Shown piece after piece: positions 7,756 through 11,649 of a stretch of DNA of 11,649 nucleotides. The first letter of the stretch is position 1. Every line of letters starts with the position of its first letter. The notes beneath the pieces are model-generated. The model searched no databases. It worked only from the letters and a program-made list of their open reading frames with translations, and was not told where the DNA came from. Made by a program: the position numbers and the translations under genes. Source of the DNA: Fidelibacterota bacterium (GTDB taxonomy: Bacteria; Marinisomatota; Marinisomatia; SCGC-AAA003-L08; TMED6); NCBI GenBank assembly GCA_002710085.1, contig PAOX01000042.1, positions 20,230-31,878 of the forward strand, in the 5' to 3' direction.

Positions 7756-7947
7756 TTATAATTTCCCCCTGTCTTTAAATCTCTTCTGATATTTATTTCT
7801 AAACCAATATAATAAAACTGATAATATAGATAGAACTAAGAAAACTATTGACTTATTAAAATCAGTTTTATAATTTAAAAGAAATTCTATAAAAAATAAT
7901 ACAAAAAACCCCAGATAAGCATACTTAAAAAAACCTAATAATTTCAT
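7756..7947 (-). CDS. Small two-helix membrane protein of unknown function
   Basis: I do not recognise a named family for this 63-residue protein. It has two hydrophobic segments, about residues 7-25 and 33-50, joined by a short polar turn (NYKTDFNK), and a strongly basic tail (RNKYQKRFKDRGK). By the positive-inside rule both ends should face the cytoplasm. It is believable as a gene because it fits between neighbours with gaps of 16 and 6 bases and has an ATG start. It is co-transcribed with the thioesterase upstream and the CorC-like protein downstream. A role as a small partner of the CorC-like protein is possible but rests only on position. Confidence 0.75.
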   Translation of the reverse strand: MKLLGFFKYAYLGFFVLFFIEFLLNYKTDFNKSIVFLVLSILSVLLYWFRNKYQKRFKDRGKL

Positions 7948-7963
7948 ATTATAAATTTAATGA

Positions 7964-8398
7964 TTATTTAGGTATATGTGATTGAAAATCAGCTTTAGTC
8001 AATACAACAGTATGCATCAGAGTTGCTGCTAGTTTTCCATCTGAATTAAATAATTCACCTTTTATAGTTGCTATGTTTTTTCCTTTTTTAATAATGGTTG
8101 CAGTAGCAAATACTTTCCCTTCAAATAATGGCCTGTGATGCAGACTATGAAGATTTGTAGAATTAGGATATAAAGATCCTTTAGATTCATAAATAATAAG
8201 TAAGCTCGTAATATCATCCAATAAAGCAGTCATCATACCTCCTTGCACTGTTCTATTTGGATTAAGAGTTTGTGCTGTAAATTCTGCATCTAACTTTAGG
8301 AAACCTTCTTTATACTCAATGAAGTTAAAATTGAATATTTTTCCTGTTCCACCTCTAGTTCTATGAAAATCTAAATATTTTATAAAATCTTTATCCAT
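7964..8398 (-). CDS. PaaI-type hotdog-fold acyl-CoA thioesterase
   Basis: This 144-residue cytosolic protein has the length and pattern of single-domain PaaI/YbgC-like hotdog thioesterases that hydrolyse acyl-CoA thioesters as oligomers. The central-helix motif is TVQGGMMTALLDD at 50-62, with the candidate catalytic acid D61 or D62. A family-typical strand follows, TNLHSLHHRPLFEGKV at 81-96, then IATIKGELFNSDGKLAATLMHTVV at about 109-132. The usual HGG of many PaaI proteins is VQGG here, a variant also seen in other family members, so loss of activity should not be assumed. It sits 6 bases after lptC and 16 bases before the small membrane protein gene, inside an envelope operon. Whether its substrate relates to lipid or LPS synthesis is unknown. 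Confidence 0.88.
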   Translation of the reverse strand: MDKDFIKYLDFHRTRGGTGKIFNFNFIEYKEGFLKLDAEFTAQTLNPNRTVQGGMMTALLDDITSLLIIYESKGSLYPNSTNLHSLHHRPLFEGKVFATATIIKKGKNIATIKGELFNSDGKLAATLMHTVVLTKADFQSHIPK

Positions 8399-8404
8399 AA
8401 AAAA

Positions 8405-8932
8405 TTAATCTTCTAAAGTTACATAGCCGCTTACATCTAAAAAAGTTATTTTTTCAAAACTTTTGTCAGAATCAAATCCTGACCCATAGATATCCTTGCC
8501 AGCTGAAATAAATTGAAATGGATAATTTGTAAATAACCACTCTTCTACTCTATTATAATACATTTGATCAGTTATTAGAGTGTCTTTTAGGTGAGTTGTA
8601 ATAATAACATTTTTTCTTAAATCAATTAAATCAGTATTAGAATAAGAGATTGCATAATCAGCAGTAATTACACTCTTGTTTTTATTCTTATCAAACACAG
8701 TGATTTTAACCTTGTTAGGAAATTCAAAATACGGGAAATCCATATTAGTGAAATTAAACATTTTTGGGCTTTCCAAAATTGAGCTTACAAGTCCCGAGTC
8801 TGTATACACAGTATTTATATTTTCAGCTGCTGAAATTGAGGATTTTGATGAAGTAATATCTATTACATTTTCTAAATCATTATTACATGAAATCAAAACA
8901 AAAAGAGTAATAATAAAACTATTTTTTTTCAA
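8405..8932 (-). CDS. lptC: LPS export ABC transporter periplasmic protein LptC (lipoprotein), TTG start
   Basis: This 175-residue LptC homologue would link the inner-membrane LptBFG extractor to the periplasmic Lpt bridge that carries LPS to the outer membrane. The N-terminus is a lipoprotein signal (KKNSFIITLFVLISC) with lipobox L13-I14-S15-C16. The remainder is a beta-rich LptC/OstA-like domain (about 40-170), with FPNKVKITVFDKNKNKSVITADYAI and the C-terminal GSGFDSDKSFEKITF typical of Bacteroidota LptC. The start must be TTG. Upstream in frame a stop codon (TAA, 8944-8942) comes after only four codons, none ATG or GTG, and the first internal Met is residue 58, beyond the lipobox. The stop of the upstream TPR gene is 2 bases away, so translation is probably coupled. 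Identity rests on fold pattern and gene order, so it is strong but not absolute. Confidence 0.85.
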   Translation of the reverse strand: MKKNSFIITLFVLISCNNDLENVIDITSSKSSISAAENINTVYTDSGLVSSILESPKMFNFTNMDFPYFEFPNKVKITVFDKNKNKSVITADYAISYSNTDLIDLRKNVIITTHLKDTLITDQMYYNRVEEWLFTNYPFQFISAGKDIYGSGFDSDKSFEKITFLDVSGYVTLED

Positions 8933-8934
8933 AT

Positions 8935-10326
8935 CTATAGCTTAGGTACTTTGACAGTCCTTCCTATCCAACAACCTATCTTAATTATTTCGCCTTCTCT
9001 TCCTGAAGAAAAGATTTCACTTTTTTGAGGAGCTTTAGCTAAATAATTTCTAGAACTTTGATTAGCTAGTTTTCTTAATTTGCTATCAACTCTACTTCCT
9101 TTAAGTGCTTCATTAGAGGCTAACCAATAAACTGCTCTTTGAGTAAAGTTGTCAGAACCACAATTTTTTGCACTACTAGCATACATCTGAGCAATAGCTA
9201 AATAACATCTTCCCATAGATGGGTTAAACCTAAGGGCTTGTATATAATATGATCTAGCTCTAGAAAACAAACCGTCCTTTTTAAATTGAGTTGCAATCCT
9301 AAATAATATTTTAGCTTTTTCATATGCGTCATTTTCAAGTTCAATTGCCTGATTATAGTATTCAAGAGCTTCAGATGATTTTCCTTCTTTTGCTTTAATA
9401 ATTCCTAAATAATACGATGTAGATGCATTTGGATCCAACATATTTTTTTGCTGAAGGATTTTAACAAATAGCTCAGAATCCATGCATTCTTTATTAAATA
9501 ATCTATTTAAAGCTCTTTGTAACCAAATTCCATTGTCCTTATTTTCTTCATAACTTCTATCATATAAAACAATCAAATTATCACAGTTCGCTCTATCTCC
9601 AACCTTCTTTTCCATTCCTTTTGAAATTTGATCATAAGCCTTTAAAAAACTATTATAAGAACTAACACGTTTTTTATCTTTAGGTGACAATTCTACATCA
9701 GACTCTGAGATTTCATCTGGCAAGAATTCATTTACCTTATTTGTATAATTTTTTATTTCCTTTTCTACCTTTTCAGAAATTTCATCATACTTAGTGAAAA
9801 GTTCTTCAGCAGATTTTAAATCTTGATCATAAAGATCAACTATCAATCCAAAATAAGTGTATAAATTTTTTGGATTATTAAATGTTTTTGAATCAGTGAT
9901 AAATGCACTATTGAACATATCATATACTTCAGATTTTGTTATATTTAATTCACTCATATAATCATATTGAAGTTGAGCGGCCTTTGCTAAAACATCGCCT
10001 AGAGGAGTTTTACTAGGGAAGTTAATTCTCTTCTCATTCCATAATTTTACTAAATCATTAATATAATCAACTTTTTTATCTGCAGAAGAATTCTTAATCA
10101 TATGTTTTAAAATTCGTTCTCCATAGACAAATATTGCGCTATTAAATTTTGGATTTCTCTCTCTTAGCTCCATCCATGGCTCATATGCAGCATCATAATT
10201 TTTAGCTTTTACATATTCACTGAAAATTGATAATGAATTAATATCATCCTCATTTATTTGCGAACTAACATTTAGTGATACAAATAAAAAACTTAATACT
10301 ATTAAAAATCTGAATATTATTCTCAT
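8935..10326 (-). CDS. Secreted tetratricopeptide-repeat protein
   Basis: This 463-residue protein has a signal peptide (MRIIFRFLIVLSFLFVSLNVSS, probable cleavage before Gln23) and so acts in the periplasm or at the outer membrane. The mature part is helical throughout. Two clear TPR units lie at about 302-334 (STSYYLGIIKAKEGKSSEAL onward) and 338-371 (KAKILFRIATQFKKDGLF onward), with weaker TPR-like helices earlier. A short distinct end, GCWIGRTVKVPKL, follows the last helices; from memory a similar Cys-Trp-Ile end occurs in flavobacterial homologues. It starts 2 bases after the barrel gene stop and ends 2 bases before lptC, so the three are one unit. It may scaffold an outer-membrane assembly or LPS complex, but no enzyme motif is present and this role is inferred only from its neighbours. 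Confidence 0.85.
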   Translation of the reverse strand: MRIIFRFLIVLSFLFVSLNVSSQINEDDINSLSIFSEYVKAKNYDAAYEPWMELRERNPKFNSAIFVYGERILKHMIKNSSADKKVDYINDLVKLWNEKRINFPSKTPLGDVLAKAAQLQYDYMSELNITKSEVYDMFNSAFITDSKTFNNPKNLYTYFGLIVDLYDQDLKSAEELFTKYDEISEKVEKEIKNYTNKVNEFLPDEISESDVELSPKDKKRVSSYNSFLKAYDQISKGMEKKVGDRANCDNLIVLYDRSYEENKDNGIWLQRALNRLFNKECMDSELFVKILQQKNMLDPNASTSYYLGIIKAKEGKSSEALEYYNQAIELENDAYEKAKILFRIATQFKKDGLFSRARSYYIQALRFNPSMGRCYLAIAQMYASSAKNCGSDNFTQRAVYWLASNEALKGSRVDSKLRKLANQSSRNYLAKAPQKSEIFSSGREGEIIKIGCWIGRTVKVPKL

Positions 10327-10328
10327 AA

Positions 10329-11636
10329 TTAATTATATTTTCTTTTTACAAACCATCTATCATTTAAAGATAAACTTAATTGAAAATTGATGAAATTTTC
10401 TTCTACTAAATTACTATCAGTTGTACCTCTTTTTCCAATTTCAATAACAGTGTTAAGATTTGAAAAAAGCCTACTAACTGGTATACCTAGTCCAAAAGTT
10501 ATACCAAACTCTTTAATGGACTGATTATTAATGTTTAAGCCTGTTTTCTCAAAATATATTCCAGATCTATAAACGATTCTTTGAAGTAACTTATTAAAGG
10601 AATTATAATCTGGTATATAAAATCCCCCTATTGATAAAACAGAAGAATCTTCAAAATAGGTGTTTTGGATGTTTAAAAGATCAGAAGAAAACACACTGCT
10701 TTTTATGATACTATACTCTGAACCAATAAACCAATTTCTAATTGAACCAATCCCTAATCCAACAGACATTTTAGATGGCATTTTTAAATCAGTTTCTTCA
10801 AGCCCCATTGATAATAAATCCACTTCAATTTCATTTATTGGAAATTCAAGATTTGTAGTTTCACTTACAATTACAGAAGCAAATGTTCTCTTATTTTTAG
10901 AAGCTAAATTATATTCAGGTGAATAAGTAAAAGAAGTAATTAATTGAGTTTTTTCATTAATCATTGGCTTATATGAAATACCTAAATTGTAATTAATCCC
11001 ACTTAAATCAGATCTGTTTATTTCTCTAGCTTGATAATCTAATGGTAATTGTTCATCATCATAAAGGAATTCTAATGCACTATTTTGAACATTTCCAAAA
11101 TTATAATGCGCATCTAGTCCAATACTTAAATTATCTGAAATTTGATAACCAAACCCTAAAAATACTTTGTTTAATCCACCGTTTCCTGAGTATTTGTATT
11201 GCAATGAATCATTTATGTTTCTAGTCTCTAATTTATAGCCAACAGAAGAATAAGGAATTACTCCAAAACCCATACCAAATTTACCCATTGGAATATTTAA
11301 TCCTAAATAATCAAATGTAGTTGTGCTTGCATTATCTGATCTCTCAGATGTTTCAAGTTTTGTTTCAGTATGCCCTACTCCAACTGTGAATTTAACTAGT
11401 CTACCCTCATTATTAAAAGAAAACATGTTTTTTCCAGTATATGAAGCTGGATTTCTAAAATTCATATGAATACTATCAGTGTATATACTAACCCCACCCA
11501 TAGCTCTATTTTCTGTTGTTCCCTTAAATTTAAGACTACCTATACCATAGAATGAATAGGGAGAAGACGTCCCCTCTTGTGCCTGAATATTAAAGCTTAT
11601 AAATAATATTATTATGGGTATAATTCGTTTTAGCAA
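10329..11636 (-). CDS. FadL-like outer-membrane beta-barrel protein (start uncertain)
   Basis: This protein of about 435 residues has a signal peptide (KRIIPIIILFISFNIQA, cleavage before Gln20). Its N-terminal motif SSPYSFYGIGSLKFKGTTENRAMGG leads into NPASYTG at 62-68, which recalls the NPA segment of FadL/OmpP1 proteins. The remainder alternates polar and hydrophobic residues as in barrel strands (for example FGMGFGVIPYSSVGYKLE, LSIGLDAHYNFG, FGITFGLGIPVSRLF) and ends with an aromatic-rich last strand (LSLSLNDRWFVKRKYN). FadL relatives move hydrophobic compounds across the outer membrane; the ligand here is unknown. The start shown is TTG at 11636. The frame stays open to the right edge (codons AAA TAC AGA AGA precede it), so an upstream start outside the window is possible. 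It is the first visible gene of the envelope cluster, 2 bases before the TPR gene. Confidence 0.85.
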   Translation of the reverse strand: MLKRIIPIIILFISFNIQAQEGTSSPYSFYGIGSLKFKGTTENRAMGGVSIYTDSIHMNFRNPASYTGKNMFSFNNEGRLVKFTVGVGHTETKLETSERSDNASTTTFDYLGLNIPMGKFGMGFGVIPYSSVGYKLETRNINDSLQYKYSGNGGLNKVFLGFGYQISDNLSIGLDAHYNFGNVQNSALEFLYDDEQLPLDYQAREINRSDLSGINYNLGISYKPMINEKTQLITSFTYSPEYNLASKNKRTFASVIVSETTNLEFPINEIEVDLLSMGLEETDLKMPSKMSVGLGIGSIRNWFIGSEYSIIKSSVFSSDLLNIQNTYFEDSSVLSIGGFYIPDYNSFNKLLQRIVYRSGIYFEKTGLNINNQSIKEFGITFGLGIPVSRLFSNLNTVIEIGKRGTTDSNLVEENFINFQLSLSLNDRWFVKRKYN

Positions 11637-11649
11637 TCTTCTGTATTTA

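Noticed and set aside
8676..8945. 89-codon open frame on the plus strand across lptC
   Set aside because: It is antisense to lptC, with no family features and no promoter or neighbouring gene on that strand.
11637..11649. TAA at 11649-11647 on the minus strand as the end of an upstream gene such as coaX
   Set aside because: Only 13 bases remain before the window edge, so no reading frame can be supported, although a gene ending there would fit the tight spacing of the cluster.

Overview
The window looks like chromosome of an AT-rich member of the Bacteroidota, most likely class Flavobacteriia. The evidence is the gene content and order (flavobacterial-type class II HMG-CoA reductase plus a GYDIA-type GHMP kinase; an outer-membrane barrel, TPR protein, LptC, CorC-like protein and PpiD in one run), exported proteins whose predicted mature ends begin at Gln (SSQ, AQ), TAnnTTTG-like promoter boxes, few Shine-Dalgarno sequences, and very AT-rich coding DNA. 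No rRNA, tRNA, CRISPR array, insertion sequence or phage gene was found, and no stretch longer than 120 bases lacks a gene.

Region 1 (1-1967, minus strand): two tandem proton-coupled oligopeptide (POT/PTR2) transporters. The upstream copy is complete and the downstream copy is cut by the left edge.

Region 2 (1968-2085): a 118-base divergent intergenic region. It holds a 35-base near-perfect dyad, a TAnnTTTG box and a 12-base direct repeat that flanks the dyad. This is the most likely control point of the window.

Region 3 (2086-4303, plus strand): a two-gene mevalonate-pathway unit, HMG-CoA reductase overlapping by 11 bases a short GHMP kinase. The kinase motifs look more like phosphomevalonate kinase than mevalonate kinase. 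It ends 2 bases from the stop codon of the convergent ppiD.

Region 4 (4306-11636, minus strand): a tightly packed seven-gene envelope cluster, in transcription order outer-membrane FadL-like barrel, secreted TPR protein, LptC lipoprotein, PaaI-type hotdog thioesterase, a 63-residue two-helix membrane protein, CNNM/CorC-type membrane protein, and the PpiD/SurA-like periplasmic foldase. The gaps between the first six genes are 2-16 bases. A 60-base gap with its own candidate promoter precedes ppiD. The shared theme is building the outer membrane: LPS transport, folding of exported proteins and an outer-membrane barrel.

Most of the window is ordinary conserved flavobacterial chromosome and I see no clearly new multi-gene system. 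The best leads are the 35-base dyad upstream of HMG-CoA reductase, the unresolved reaction of the GYDIA kinase, the thioesterase and tiny membrane protein embedded in the LptC operon, and the TTG start of lptC.
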